IMG/VR virus record: IMGVR_UViG_3300044995_000318
Span: 1 to 55,635 of that record
Direction: 5' to 3' (one strand)
Origin: a virus
DNA: 55,635 bases
Shown: piece after piece, positions 7,839 to 16,230 of the stretch
Position numbering within the stretch: position 1 is the first letter of the stretch
How the letters are laid out: each line of letters starts with the position of its first letter
Made by a program: the position numbers and the translations under genes
The notes under the pieces: generated by a model
What the model saw: only the letters and a program-made list of their open reading frames with translations
Databases searched by the model: none
Told to the model about the DNA's origin: nothing

Positions 7839-10365
7839 TATAAAGCGGTATAACTTCAGATCCTTGACTAATAGCGGATTTTTTACGAATCGTTGTGTGC
7901 GGTTCACTTTGATAAAAAGACCTTAAAATTTGCATAGCGGAAACTGCGTCCATAGTCGCACACCCGTTATTTACAGAACGTTTCTTTGTCAGCTTCATAA
8001 GCTCCAATTCTAAATCTGTCGGATTTACGCCCAACTCGGAAAAGTTGAAATCCACGGTTTGAGTGTCAATGTCGTAAGTAAAGAACTTGGCCGTCTGATC
8101 CAAAGGAATACGTTGCAGCGCTTTTTCCAACGCCATATACGGAAGTTCTGATTCTGGCCAAGGTAAGTTCAAAGCTTCCCGCATTATCTTAGTCCCTTCC
8201 ATAATAAGAGACATCTGCCAAGACACACTAGGGATGTGCTGAATTGATTTACCTTCTGTCGCCGCCAACCATTCAATCAGCTTTTGTAAAAACCAAGCAG
8301 CATGCCTGGGTAAATTTTCGACTCGGCAATCTTCGATATGCATACCAAATTCCGATAAACAAATTGCCGGATTGTTAACAGATCGTAAATCTCCCACCAA
8401 TTCACTTGTTCCGTAAACAGGATACCCACGGAATGATATTAGTTGAGCTTTTATTCGGTCACAAGTTCTTCCAAGCTCCAAAGGATTGGACTGACCAAAA
8501 CCTTTAAACATGGCTTCCAATACAGTGCGCGCCGCAGGTGAGTTTTTTACCGCTACGGGAATTGTGTCCATCCCCACGTAAGCCCTAGAAATAAGCGCTG
8601 CTGTTATAGAGAACAAGTTACAAACGGAAGCTGGGTAATATGGTTTGGTGGTAGCCGGAATCGCCATAGGTTCCACTTTGGGAGCCTGATACATTTTTAA
8701 AAGCTCGGAAGATGGCGATAGGTAAAAATCCTTGTCAACTATCGAACCCTTCATATACCGCCAGTGACGGGAAGTATAGGTCAATTTCCGGACATCCCAC
8801 CCCAAGTTGTAAATACCGTGATAGTTGGGGAGTCCAGTAATGGTATGGGCAAAATATTCTCGGAGTTGTCTAAAATGAGAAGGAGAGAATATGGTGGGCA
8901 ATTTTTCTTCCGCTGCGTTTTTTAAATAAGGCATACACGCAAAACGAACTTTATTTTCTAGATGTCTTGGTAACTCCAGATCAGTTTGATTTAAATTCGT
9001 TTCCACCTCCATATCGTTAAATTTTACAATAACATTATGAAGAACCTCGCTAGTGTCCTCGAACATCAAGTTGGCTTTAAAATCCAAAGTGAAATTGCAA
9101 ATAAGCGTAAGTTGTTCGTGTTTCCCGATGGAGTATCCATGAGGCTCGGCATAAATAAATTGACCTTTTCGACCCTCAAAAACAGGATACTTCCCAATGA
9201 CCTGTTTTAACCAATGGGCTAGTCTAGGCGACCTCATTGTGGCTACATCATTTAACAACCTAGCCTGTTGAGTTTGAGTTAAATTTGCCGATTTTAAATA
9301 ATCCGGGCTAAGGCTCTGTCCGGCTTCTAAAACGTGGTCCAGCACTTTTCCGTAAACATATTCAGGCCACGGTTTTAGTTCATAACTAGTGCCTATGTTC
9401 AAAACATTAATAAAATCAGTAGCGGGGCAATCTAGTTTCTCATGAAGATCATACCCTAAATGGAATGAATCATTTGGGTCATGAGCGTAAATTATTTTAT
9501 GGCTTCTCCCTAAGTCGGGGGTATCGGTAAGCGGGGCGTCCCCCATTGTGTAAACTGGAATAGCCAATGCTCGAATATGGTTGTCGATGAATTTTGAGTT
9601 TAGCTCCGCCGCCTGAAAAGGAGATCGAACAAGTACAATTTTATCCCAAGACCCCGAAGCAACCTGCCAAACTCCAGCAAAAGAAAGGCGTTGTTTATTT
9701 AAAGTTATTTTAAAAGTCTTTAATAAGCTGGACCCATAGTAAAGCAAAACGGCGTTTACTTTAATATGACTACCAAAAAAAGGGACAGCCACCGCCCCTT
9801 CGTCATCTTTTAAATTAGGAAAATTAATATTAGGGAAAAGCTTAGAAAACTTTTCTAAGTCGGCTTTATTAAATAAAATAAAGTCACGGTTAATAATATC
9901 CTCTCGGAAACCCATTTTCCGCAATGCCGTAATAGCCGCCAAATGTCCAACCGCCTTATCTCGAGCTTGCGTAGCTTGGCGCTTATAAAGGAACTCGATA
10001 CACTTTCTGTCTTGAATGGAAGCTTCAACGACATCATTTGCGACCGTATCCCAAGGCATGTTGCCGGTAATGGCGGCAACCCTTTCTGGTTTTCTAAGCT
10101 TGAGGAGCTGGAGGGCTTTAAAGTAACCATTTTGGTGAAGGGCTAAAAAGTCGAGAAGATTTCCTGCTTTTACCTTGCAGCTTGGGGATAAGCAGACAAA
10201 ATTATCTGACCCTAAAAAAACCGGAGAATCACAACAAGCCTGACAAAGGCATCTATTTAAGAATAGGTCTCCGCCTTTTTTATGCGTCGGTAAATCGAGT
10301 ATTTGGGCCGCCTCTTGAACCGACATAAGACCCAAAAACTGGTTTTGCATTGCAGAAAAGCTCAC
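7822..10365 (-). CDS. Large primase-like protein with CHC2-type zinc finger, 847 aa
   Basis: Starts at GTG 10365 (MSFSAMQNQF), or at ATG 10350 inside it. Residues ~38-65 hold CxxC...CxxxxC (L-C-Q-A-C-C ... F-V-C-L-S-P-S-C) followed by G-N-L-L-D-F-L-A-L, the arrangement of the CHC2 zinc finger of DnaG primases. Residues ~230-320 look like a TOPRIM-type fold but with the usual E-G replaced (V-R-S-P-F-Q-A-A) and a D-P-N-D box (IIYAHDPNDSFHLGYD). The C-terminal ~500 residues are unrecognised and show no clear P-loop. A role in priming or DNA binding is inferred, and it may be a non-catalytic partner of the TOPRIM protein at 25881. It lies alone on the minus strand between virion genes. Confidence 0.6.
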   Translation of the reverse strand: MSFSAMQNQFLGLMSVQEAAQILDLPTHKKGGDLFLNRCLCQACCDSPVFLGSDNFVCLSPSCKVKAGNLLDFLALHQNGYFKALQLLKLRKPERVAAITGNMPWDTVANDVVEASIQDRKCIEFLYKRQATQARDKAVGHLAAITALRKMGFREDIINRDFILFNKADLEKFSKLFPNINFPNLKDDEGAVAVPFFGSHIKVNAVLLYYGSSLLKTFKITLNKQRLSFAGVWQVASGSWDKIVLVRSPFQAAELNSKFIDNHIRALAIPVYTMGDAPLTDTPDLGRSHKIIYAHDPNDSFHLGYDLHEKLDCPATDFINVLNIGTSYELKPWPEYVYGKVLDHVLEAGQSLSPDYLKSANLTQTQQARLLNDVATMRSPRLAHWLKQVIGKYPVFEGRKGQFIYAEPHGYSIGKHEQLTLICNFTLDFKANLMFEDTSEVLHNVIVKFNDMEVETNLNQTDLELPRHLENKVRFACMPYLKNAAEEKLPTIFSPSHFRQLREYFAHTITGLPNYHGIYNLGWDVRKLTYTSRHWRYMKGSIVDKDFYLSPSSELLKMYQAPKVEPMAIPATTKPYYPASVCNLFSITAALISRAYVGMDTIPVAVKNSPAARTVLEAMFKGFGQSNPLELGRTCDRIKAQLISFRGYPVYGTSELVGDLRSVNNPAICLSEFGMHIEDCRVENLPRHAAWFLQKLIEWLAATEGKSIQHIPSVSWQMSLIMEGTKIMREALNLPWPESELPYMALEKALQRIPLDQTAKFFTYDIDTQTVDFNFSELGVNPTDLELELMKLTKKRSVNNGCATMDAVSAMQILRSFYQSEPHTTIRKKSAISQGSEVIPLYIRGSE

Positions 10366-10421
10366 AACTATATCTTGCGCATAGACTTGACGAAATCAAG
10401 CATTCAACGAATATCTTAAAT

Positions 10422-11471
10422 ATGGACTTTGTTAAAGATCAAAACCCTAAACCATTATATAAATTCTTCGACAGCATGCCGGAATACGTTAAGTCGGCTA
10501 GTCTGATTACGGAAGAAGAAACAGAAAAATTAGCGTCTGCTGCTTTTGCAGACCCTATCCGTAGAGAGTTTCCATGTCACAATAAAGTGGCTACTTGGAA
10601 CAGCGCAGCTTACTACGCAGGTTCCGGTATGAATAATGAGTCTATACGCAATCGTATCATCAAAGCTGCAGAGACTCATGGAATAAAAGAAGATGTAGAA
10701 TACGTTTTATCAAAAACGTTTACAAAATGCGCTTCCGATAAAACCGATAAATCAAATGAAGAATTTGCTTTAATTGTTGATTTCGGAGATGGCGATGTTA
10801 AAGGGTTTTACAAATGCGGGTCAGCTGAAGATATTGTCGAAGCTTGTTTGCAATTAACTGCTGATATTAGAGACCAGCGTATTCCTGTGGAGTATATGAG
10901 GGATGCAGCTGCGAATCTCGTCAAGGCGGCCAAACAATTTAATTGCTTAGAAGATATACCCCCGCAGATCAAAAATTTAGGAACTCCTAAATTATTAGAT
11001 TTTGAACATGCTGCCAGTGTGCTACGTCTTCGTAAAAATGCTGGGGTCGATGAGGAAGGGGTTGAACTTTATCAGGAAATTGTCAAAGCAGCCTCCGAAG
11101 ACCCCGACAATGTAGAAAACTACATTGCTTTATGTAACGATTTGGACCGTATGCACTCGGTTCGTTACAGCAGCATGCAGCCTACTCCTGCCGAAGCGTT
11201 TTATTCCGGACCGCCAGTTGATGACCTTATCAAAATGGCGAACGAAAACGTCATTGTAGGCTCGGTAATGGTTCCGGTTTCTGCATTTGAGTCATTGCCT
11301 GATGAAGAGCTTAAAAAACACTTTAATAAAGAATTTGCTGAAATACTGATTGGTATAAAAGATCTGGCAACTAAATCAGCAGCTTACGCTTCCGAAATGT
11401 TTGAAAAACTTAATATGTCCTCGGCTAAAGAGCGTAAACTTTTAGGTCTTCTTCTCAAGCACAGCGCTTAA
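10422..11471 (+). CDS. Hypothetical, probably virion or assembly protein, 349 aa
   Basis: ATG 10422 (MDFVKDQNPK) is preferred, because the TTG at 10350 lies within the divergent gene's start. No good Shine-Dalgarno site is seen. The protein is mostly helical and acidic: a segment with H-N-K-V-A-T-W-N-S-A-A-Y-Y-A-G near residue 55, a central beta patch (E-F-A-L-I-V-D-F-G-D-G) and repeated K-A-A helices. Lack of enzyme motifs, and location between baseplate genes and terminase, suggest a head or scaffold-type protein. Family not recognised. Confidence 0.5.
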   Translation: MDFVKDQNPKPLYKFFDSMPEYVKSASLITEEETEKLASAAFADPIRREFPCHNKVATWNSAAYYAGSGMNNESIRNRIIKAAETHGIKEDVEYVLSKTFTKCASDKTDKSNEEFALIVDFGDGDVKGFYKCGSAEDIVEACLQLTADIRDQRIPVEYMRDAAANLVKAAKQFNCLEDIPPQIKNLGTPKLLDFEHAASVLRLRKNAGVDEEGVELYQEIVKAASEDPDNVENYIALCNDLDRMHSVRYSSMQPTPAEAFYSGPPVDDLIKMANENVIVGSVMVPVSAFESLPDEELKKHFNKEFAEILIGIKDLATKSAAYASEMFEKLNMSSAKERKLLGLLLKHSA

Positions 11472-11474
11472 TTC

Positions 11475-12077
11475 ATGCGACCATTACCATTCAGCGTTGA
11501 AGAAGCTGCAGCCCTGATTGGCGATCCAGATACTTTCGCCACGGTTCTGCACATCATTATTTTATCCGCTTATGGGGAAGAAGTTTACGGTGACCCGGAA
11601 AACGATATCCCTCCCATGGATATATTGGAAATCATCGCCAGACTTGAAGAAGATTTTCGAACTTCTCTGCCTGTGGAAAACGAAAACCGAATTAACGCAA
11701 TTCGGTTAGCGGTAAGCACGGACGCCTTTTATGAAGAACCTGAAGTAATGGCGGCTATATCTTCTTCGCTTTATAATGGTGATCTGGATGACATTGTGAA
11801 TGGCTTTTTGGAAGACGTTACGATTCCTGAAATTTTATGGGCCACATACGAAGTCGAATTAAATAGGGAAGAACCTTCGGAATTTTCTCCAGCCTGTTTA
11901 AGATTTATTGAAAAGCAAATCGAAGAAGAACGGGAAGAACATATAGATGAATCGGTAAATACTTTACCGGAAATTCTCCCATACTACGCTAAGTTTGTGA
12001 ACGCTCAGAAGGCCCTGCTGGAAACCCAGTTGGCTAAGCTTGGTATATCCCTACCAAGCTCCTTTGCAACAGACTAG
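11475..12077 (+). CDS. Hypothetical acidic protein, 200 aa
   Basis: Begins 3 bases after the preceding stop, so it is probably co-translated. Strongly acidic and helical, with many E and D runs such as IEEEREEHIDE. It has no Cys pairs, P-loop or membrane segment. The acidic helical character fits scaffold or chaperone-like phage proteins, but nothing specific can be named. The promoter-like motif at 12081 starts right after its stop. Confidence 0.5.
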   Translation: MRPLPFSVEEAAALIGDPDTFATVLHIIILSAYGEEVYGDPENDIPPMDILEIIARLEEDFRTSLPVENENRINAIRLAVSTDAFYEEPEVMAAISSSLYNGDLDDIVNGFLEDVTIPEILWATYEVELNREEPSEFSPACLRFIEKQIEEEREEHIDESVNTLPEILPYYAKFVNAQKALLETQLAKLGISLPSSFATD

Positions 12078-12080
12078 TTA

Positions 12081-12100
12081 TTTGTGTTATATATATTTGC
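12081..12100 (+). promoter_or_regulatory. Promoter-like motif, TGTTATATA type
   Basis: TTTGTGTTATATATATTTGC, with TTGCAA at 12064-12069 placed 18 bases before TTATAT. The same core recurs upstream of other leaders at 37407, 38599 and 52591. Recurrence in non-coding gaps, always on the plus strand, supports a phage promoter with an extended -10 element. Confidence 0.55.
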
Positions 12101-12264
12101 ACGGTCCTTTGTTGGCTGTGCAAAGAATAGGACCATTATTCCTATTCTTTAGTAACCGAAAAACTCGGTTACAAAATTGTCCGGGCTATTGGCCCGGCGA
12201 TCAATAACAATCGACTGATTACTTATTTTTAAGTGTCAGGTACTAGGAAACATTAAGGTTAACT
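12101..12264 (+). ncRNA. Structured leader or small RNA with competing hairpins
   Basis: Immediately downstream of the promoter motif. GGTCCTTTG (12103-12111) can pair with CAAAG and AGGACC in 12121-12134. Alternatively AAAGAATAGG (12122-12131) can pair with CCTATTCTTT (12141-12150), and the two folds exclude each other. Two further stems follow: GTAACCG/CGGTTAC (12152-12172) and CCGGGC/GCCCGG (12181-12197). No ORF of note is inside. It ends at the start of the 62-aa gene, so it is either its 5' leader or an independent RNA. Confidence 0.45.
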
Positions 12265-12453
12265 ATGAGAGTAAAGAAGAATGATCTGTTAAGTATTGCA
12301 GGCATGGATAAAGGTAAAAAAAGCGGTTTGGTTGCTGCTGGGTTAAAGCCAACTAAGAAAATAACGTTTAAACAAGAATACAAAAATCTTGAGAAGATGG
12401 TTAAGCTTAAAGGCAATAATCATGGTTTTGGTAAATGGCAAGCAGCCATTTAA
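12265..12453 (+). CDS. Small basic protein, 62 aa
   Basis: ATG 12265 follows AAGGTTAACT, a usable ribosome-binding site. The product is very lysine-rich (KKNDLLSIAGMDKGKKSG) with glycine turns and an aromatic C-terminus, so it probably binds nucleic acid or is a small structural peptide. It lies behind the structured leader and ends overlapping the convergent terminase gene by 4 bases. Family unknown. Confidence 0.5.
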   Translation: MRVKKNDLLSIAGMDKGKKSGLVAAGLKPTKKITFKQEYKNLEKMVKLKGNNHGFGKWQAAI

Positions 12454-14837
12454 CCAGAAATCACAGGGCCAGTAAATAAGGCATCAAGTCCGACATAGTC
12501 TTGTCCAGCCAGCAAGGCGTTTAAAGAATCTTGAATTCCTTTGTCTTCGACTAGTGGTTCATTACACAAAAGTCGACCTATGACAAAAGCAAAGTTAACT
12601 GCATGTAAAGTATCATCAGGTTTGGCTCCGTGTCTTCGGTAACGAAAACTGGTAGTTCCGGAAGCAGTTTCCGTAGGCACACGATAAAGGTTCATAAAAT
12701 CTTCCAGATAAGTACTAGCTTCGGCCCAAGAATAACACCTAATTCTTGGGCCGTCGCTATGTTTTATTGCTTCATAAAGGGCGGTAATAGATTCTGTTCT
12801 ATTAAGAGAATACATGTTGTAAATTTGATGTTCCTTATCTACCAAACTGATGGGCGCTGAATTTGGTCCTGTGTAGTAAAATATAATATGTCGATTAGCG
12901 TTAATTTTAGGATTTTCGCGAAGCAACATATTGTAAGCTGCCCCAACACCAAAGTCAGTCCCAATGGGTCCGCCTCCCAAATATTCATGATCGTTAGCAA
13001 TTGCCGAAGCTATTTCCCGGTAATTCATACCAGAGTAGCGAGCCATATGAATGATATCGAATTTGTTATCGTATCTTAACCCTAAAACCGCATGAACTGT
13101 GTAAGAAACCTTTGATTTTTGATCTGGTAAGAAATCGGAACCACCCCAGTCACATCCGCTGATAACATAACGATAAAAACCTTGTCGCGCTTTTTTCTGT
13201 AAAGTTTCTCTCGAATCTTCTAAACAACACATCCGTTTAAGTTGCTCTAAGGTAAGTTCTCTAGCTCCTTCCTCGGTAGGAATACCCATAATTTCTTGTA
13301 AAAATTTTTTACGATCTGCTGTCATGAAAGATCGATATATTTTTGCCCATTTAACCTGATTCTGGACATTATCCGGAACAATAATTTGTGGAATATGCAA
13401 TCCACGTCGCCCTGCTTTATACATGTTTTGATCGGCATGAACAAAATCCCCATCGGTAACATCAAGTAAACGTCCTGTGTATGGACAAGTCGGACCTTCA
13501 GGTTTAAAAACCCTTAAAACATCATCGGGGTCTCCGCAGTTAATCCAATGTTTGCCGTCTCTGGCTCGCATCATCCAAACCCCTCCAGAACTTTGAATGT
13601 ATCGACTTTCTAGAGGGGTATCGACGGTAACGGAAGTTCCGCTGTAAATTGTTATGGGAAGTTCAGATTGAGCTTGTGTTTGTTCAACTTCAAGCTCCAA
13701 CTCCGGATCAAAAAGTTGATATTCATCATAAAGAAGCTCATCCGTAGATTTACCACGAGCATCTTTTGCAGAACTTAAGATTCGGAGAAGTTCTACTTTG
13801 GAACCGTTACTATATTCTTTTAGGTTCAAATTCTGTCGGCAATGAGGCGAAGTTTCTGGAAACCTAAAAGCACGTTCCATTTCTCTAAACCTACTGGCGT
13901 ATGTTTTAACGTGCTCGGTAAACGGGGCTATGTAGAGACTTTTAAAATTAGGTAGTATATGGCTATTAATAAGTTGGCGAGTGATAAGCGCCGTAGAATT
14001 ATGAGAAAGGATACCGCTGGTGTAATACAAATGTTCTGGAGTGTCCACTTCAAAGTCAAACATAGGAACCCAAGTAGTTTCTTGAGTTGGTTGCTCGACC
14101 TGTTTAACCAGTGAAGGACCATCAACTGTTTGGACCATATCTCCAACTTCAATATCTTGCACCCAAACTTGAGCGCCATCCGCCCGCACTACAATATGCT
14201 TACCGGCTGCATTTAACTTATACTTCTCAGTAACCAATAGCCACGGAGCCATTTTGTAAGTTTTAAAAGCCCGCTTCAAAAAATTAAACCCGGTGGGGGT
14301 TCTAACTTTGATACGGCCACTTTCAATGTAAACAGATTTATCAATATGCCAGCTAGAAGCCGGTATTTCGCCAGGCTTCAATTCAGGTTCTTCGGCCTGC
14401 ATACTTAAGCAAAGAGCAAATAGTTGCTCTGCCGTCATGATTTTAACCGGGCCTTCGTCAACTATAACTTCATGTAAAGTATTGCAATCAAAACACTTAC
14501 CTATTTGACGGCTGGCTCGGATAACTAAATAGCCACCCACAATAAAATCTAGCATGGAAAACACAAAAGGCCGGGTTCGGAAGGAAAGCGGCTGCGTTTT
14601 TGGATAAGCAGGGAAAAAATAAGGAACAAGCAAGGCTGGGTTAAAATTACTAAGTTTATAGAGCTCTATTAAATCTTTGTTCCTTCGTTTTGAAATTAAG
14701 TCATCCTTGTCAGCGCTATCAGAATATTTTCGGATACGCTCGGCAATAATGTTTAATCGGTTTTTAAAATCAGGATCGTGTCTTAGTCGGTAATAAAGAT
14801 CGTTCTGCATACTTGGTATAAGAAACAACCTTGCCAT
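12450..14837 (-). CDS. terL: Terminase large subunit, interrupted in-frame by an intein (795 aa precursor)
   Basis: This protein packages DNA into the prohead using ATP and cuts concatemers. The precursor has an extein with R-A-S-R-Q-I-G-K (to residue 114), an intein at 115-280, then S-T-A-L-I-T-R-Q. Joining gives the Walker A motif SRQIGKST. Walker B with the catalytic Glu follows at L-L-Y-D-E-Y-Q-L-F-D. The C-terminal nuclease of RNase H fold shows acidic positions in SGCDWGG, IGTDFGVG and KPDDTLHA. The spliced protein would be 629 aa, normal for TerL. It is divergent from the small genes at 14884 and convergent with the 62-aa gene. No small terminase subunit was recognised nearby. Confidence 0.9.
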   Translation of the reverse strand: MARLFLIPSMQNDLYYRLRHDPDFKNRLNIIAERIRKYSDSADKDDLISKRRNKDLIELYKLSNFNPALLVPYFFPAYPKTQPLSFRTRPFVFSMLDFIVGGYLVIRASRQIGKCFDCNTLHEVIVDEGPVKIMTAEQLFALCLSMQAEEPELKPGEIPASSWHIDKSVYIESGRIKVRTPTGFNFLKRAFKTYKMAPWLLVTEKYKLNAAGKHIVVRADGAQVWVQDIEVGDMVQTVDGPSLVKQVEQPTQETTWVPMFDFEVDTPEHLYYTSGILSHNSTALITRQLINSHILPNFKSLYIAPFTEHVKTYASRFREMERAFRFPETSPHCRQNLNLKEYSNGSKVELLRILSSAKDARGKSTDELLYDEYQLFDPELELEVEQTQAQSELPITIYSGTSVTVDTPLESRYIQSSGGVWMMRARDGKHWINCGDPDDVLRVFKPEGPTCPYTGRLLDVTDGDFVHADQNMYKAGRRGLHIPQIIVPDNVQNQVKWAKIYRSFMTADRKKFLQEIMGIPTEEGARELTLEQLKRMCCLEDSRETLQKKARQGFYRYVISGCDWGGSDFLPDQKSKVSYTVHAVLGLRYDNKFDIIHMARYSGMNYREIASAIANDHEYLGGGPIGTDFGVGAAYNMLLRENPKINANRHIIFYYTGPNSAPISLVDKEHQIYNMYSLNRTESITALYEAIKHSDGPRIRCYSWAEASTYLEDFMNLYRVPTETASGTTSFRYRRHGAKPDDTLHAVNFAFVIGRLLCNEPLVEDKGIQDSLNALLAGQDYVGLDALFTGPVISG
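13998..14495 (-). other. Mini-intein (166 aa) inside the terminase Walker A motif
   Basis: It begins with Cys115 (CFDCNTLHEV, splicing block A) and ends with His-Asn (block G, G-I-L-S-H-N), followed by Ser281 as the +1 nucleophile. A block B-like region is around V-T-E-K-Y-K-L-N-A-A-G-K-H and V-W-V-Q-D-I-E-V-G-D-M-V. A block F-like region is M-F-D-F-E-V-D-T-P-E-H-L. At 166 residues there is no room for a homing endonuclease, so it is a mini-intein. Splicing restores G-K-S-T exactly between Lys and Ser of the P-loop, so the ATPase should be dead until splicing occurs. Confidence 0.88.
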
Positions 14838-14883
14838 AAAGCCATCTTGTTGTCATCATTCTTTTGTGGTTAACAAGTCACCA

Positions 14884-15087
14884 ATGAATCTGCAAAAAGG
14901 GGTAATTCCTAATAGGTTTCCTCGTGCTCGCTTTAGGAATATCAAATGGTTGCCAGATATTAATTACCCCCCAGTTAACCTACAAACTCCAAATAACATA
15001 GAAAACATTGGAAGTCCTCAACCACCAACTATATCAGAACCAGAACCATCAAGCGATTCAAGCGATTTAAGAACTCGGTATGGCTAA
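14884..15087 (+). CDS. Hypothetical Pro-rich small protein, 67 aa
   Basis: Start taken as ATG 14884; an in-frame GTG at 14866 would add 6 residues. The N-terminal half is basic (PNRFPRARFRNIKW). The C-terminal half is Pro, Ser and Glu rich and looks disordered (PPTISEPEPSSDSSD). It overlaps the next gene by 8 bases. Divergent from terL. No family recognised; coding is supported mainly by the overlap. Confidence 0.4.
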   Translation: MNLQKGVIPNRFPRARFRNIKWLPDINYPPVNLQTPNNIENIGSPQPPTISEPEPSSDSSDLRTRYG

Positions 15088-15574
15088 TATCAATATTCAA
15101 AAATTGGCCGAAGCAATTGTTTCAAAAATTCGTTCAGAACAAGATGATGATTTGTCGGACGAAGAACTTCGACAACTTGCTCAGGCTATTTTAAATTTAC
15201 AAAAAAACCCATCTTCCGCACCTTGGTCTGTTGAGGAAGAAATTAATTACGTACGCAAACGCACGGGTGAAAATGATGTGGTCATTGTTTATGACGTGCG
15301 TGTACTCTCAGGCAAAAATGCTTCCGAAGTAGCTAAAAATAACGGGAGTATCATGTTAAAAAACCTGATGCTGCCGAACATGATTGTAAATTCAGTTTCT
15401 TCTTTTAGAGAACAGTGCAGTAGCGGAATAATTCAACCGTTGCACTCTGAGTTTCAGGCTTATTTAGAAACTAAATTGGAACGCAAATCTTTGCCCCCGG
15501 AAAGAGGGCTGCTATTAACAGAAAAAACACCCACCGAAGAAAAACCAGACTTTATCCCCGGAGACTTAGAATAA
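15080..15574 (+). CDS. Hypothetical helical protein, 164 aa
   Basis: ATG 15080 lies inside the end of the preceding gene. The N-terminal 40 residues are an acidic helix (IRSEQDDDLSDEELRQLAQA). The middle holds a short beta hairpin (NDVVIVYDVRVLSG), and the C-terminus is charged and Pro-rich. No known motif. An adaptor or small terminase-like role beside terL is conceivable but not supported by sequence. Confidence 0.45.
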   Translation: MANINIQKLAEAIVSKIRSEQDDDLSDEELRQLAQAILNLQKNPSSAPWSVEEEINYVRKRTGENDVVIVYDVRVLSGKNASEVAKNNGSIMLKNLMLPNMIVNSVSSFREQCSSGIIQPLHSEFQAYLETKLERKSLPPERGLLLTEKTPTEEKPDFIPGDLE

Positions 15575-15645
15575 ACCGTTATCTAGTATTTATTAATAAA
15601 CATTAATATACCTTTAATGATTTATGATATTAATTATTATTTTAA

Positions 15646-16224
15646 ATGAGTGAAACAACAAAAGAAAAAGAAATTCCATCGCTGGCTGAAGAAATAGCTA
15701 GCTTTATGGAATTAAGCAAAAAAGGTTATAGTTTTGTTTTAGCTACAGATGGTTCCGGTTGGCAGGATGGGTTTGGAGGGGGTTGCTCGGTAGTTTTAGA
15801 TATTAATAAAGGTAATATTTATTATAGGTTTTTTGGAGCTTATGGAACAAGCGTGGAAAGATCAGAATTTGAAGCTCTGCTTTATGGGCTAGAATCCATA
15901 ATGACAGAAAACGGTTGGTATAACGGATGCAGTCTTAATAATCTTTTAATATTAAGACCAAAAGTGCTTTGGATTACAGATAGAGAATCTTTAGCTTTAA
16001 GCGTTAAAATCAATCCAGCTACAGGACAATCTTATTATAAAAGAAAAGCATCTCCTGACTTGTGGGCGAGATTTGAATGGTTTGAAGAACGTTTTGAAAT
16101 TGATGCAAAGCACATTAAACGCATGACCTCACCCATGCAAAACTTAGCGGACAGACTAGCTTCCGAAATGAGAACATTAACAAAAAATTACGGCGAAACT
16201 CTCATTGCGGATAATGTTATTTAA
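15646..16224 (+). CDS. RNase H-fold protein (RNase HI-like), 192 aa
   Basis: Acidic residues sit at the RNase HI spacing: D35 in A-T-D-G-S-G, a Glu around residue 75 in S-E-F-E-A-L-L-Y-G-L, an Asp near 112 in W-I-T-D-R-E-S-L, and D168 in N-L-A-D-R-L-A-S. This is the DEDD catalytic set. RNase HI removes RNA primers or RNA-DNA hybrids, which fits the replication genes downstream. Length and the glycine-rich first strand (G-F-G-G-G-C) are typical. It is separated from the previous gene by 71 AT-rich bases and lies 6 bases before the SbcD-like gene. Confidence 0.7.
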   Translation: MSETTKEKEIPSLAEEIASFMELSKKGYSFVLATDGSGWQDGFGGGCSVVLDINKGNIYYRFFGAYGTSVERSEFEALLYGLESIMTENGWYNGCSLNNLLILRPKVLWITDRESLALSVKINPATGQSYYKRKASPDLWARFEWFEERFEIDAKHIKRMTSPMQNLADRLASEMRTLTKNYGETLIADNVI

Positions 16225-16230
16225 AAACTA

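Noticed and set aside
10387-10417. TTGACG ... TATCTT as a sigma-70 promoter for the 10422 gene
   Set aside because: Spacing of 19 and a poor -10 make it weak; nothing else supports it.
12450-14837. Terminase with an ordinary loop insertion rather than an intein
   Set aside because: The inserted part starts with Cys, ends with His-Asn, is followed by Ser and restores a perfect Walker A on removal, which a random insertion would not.
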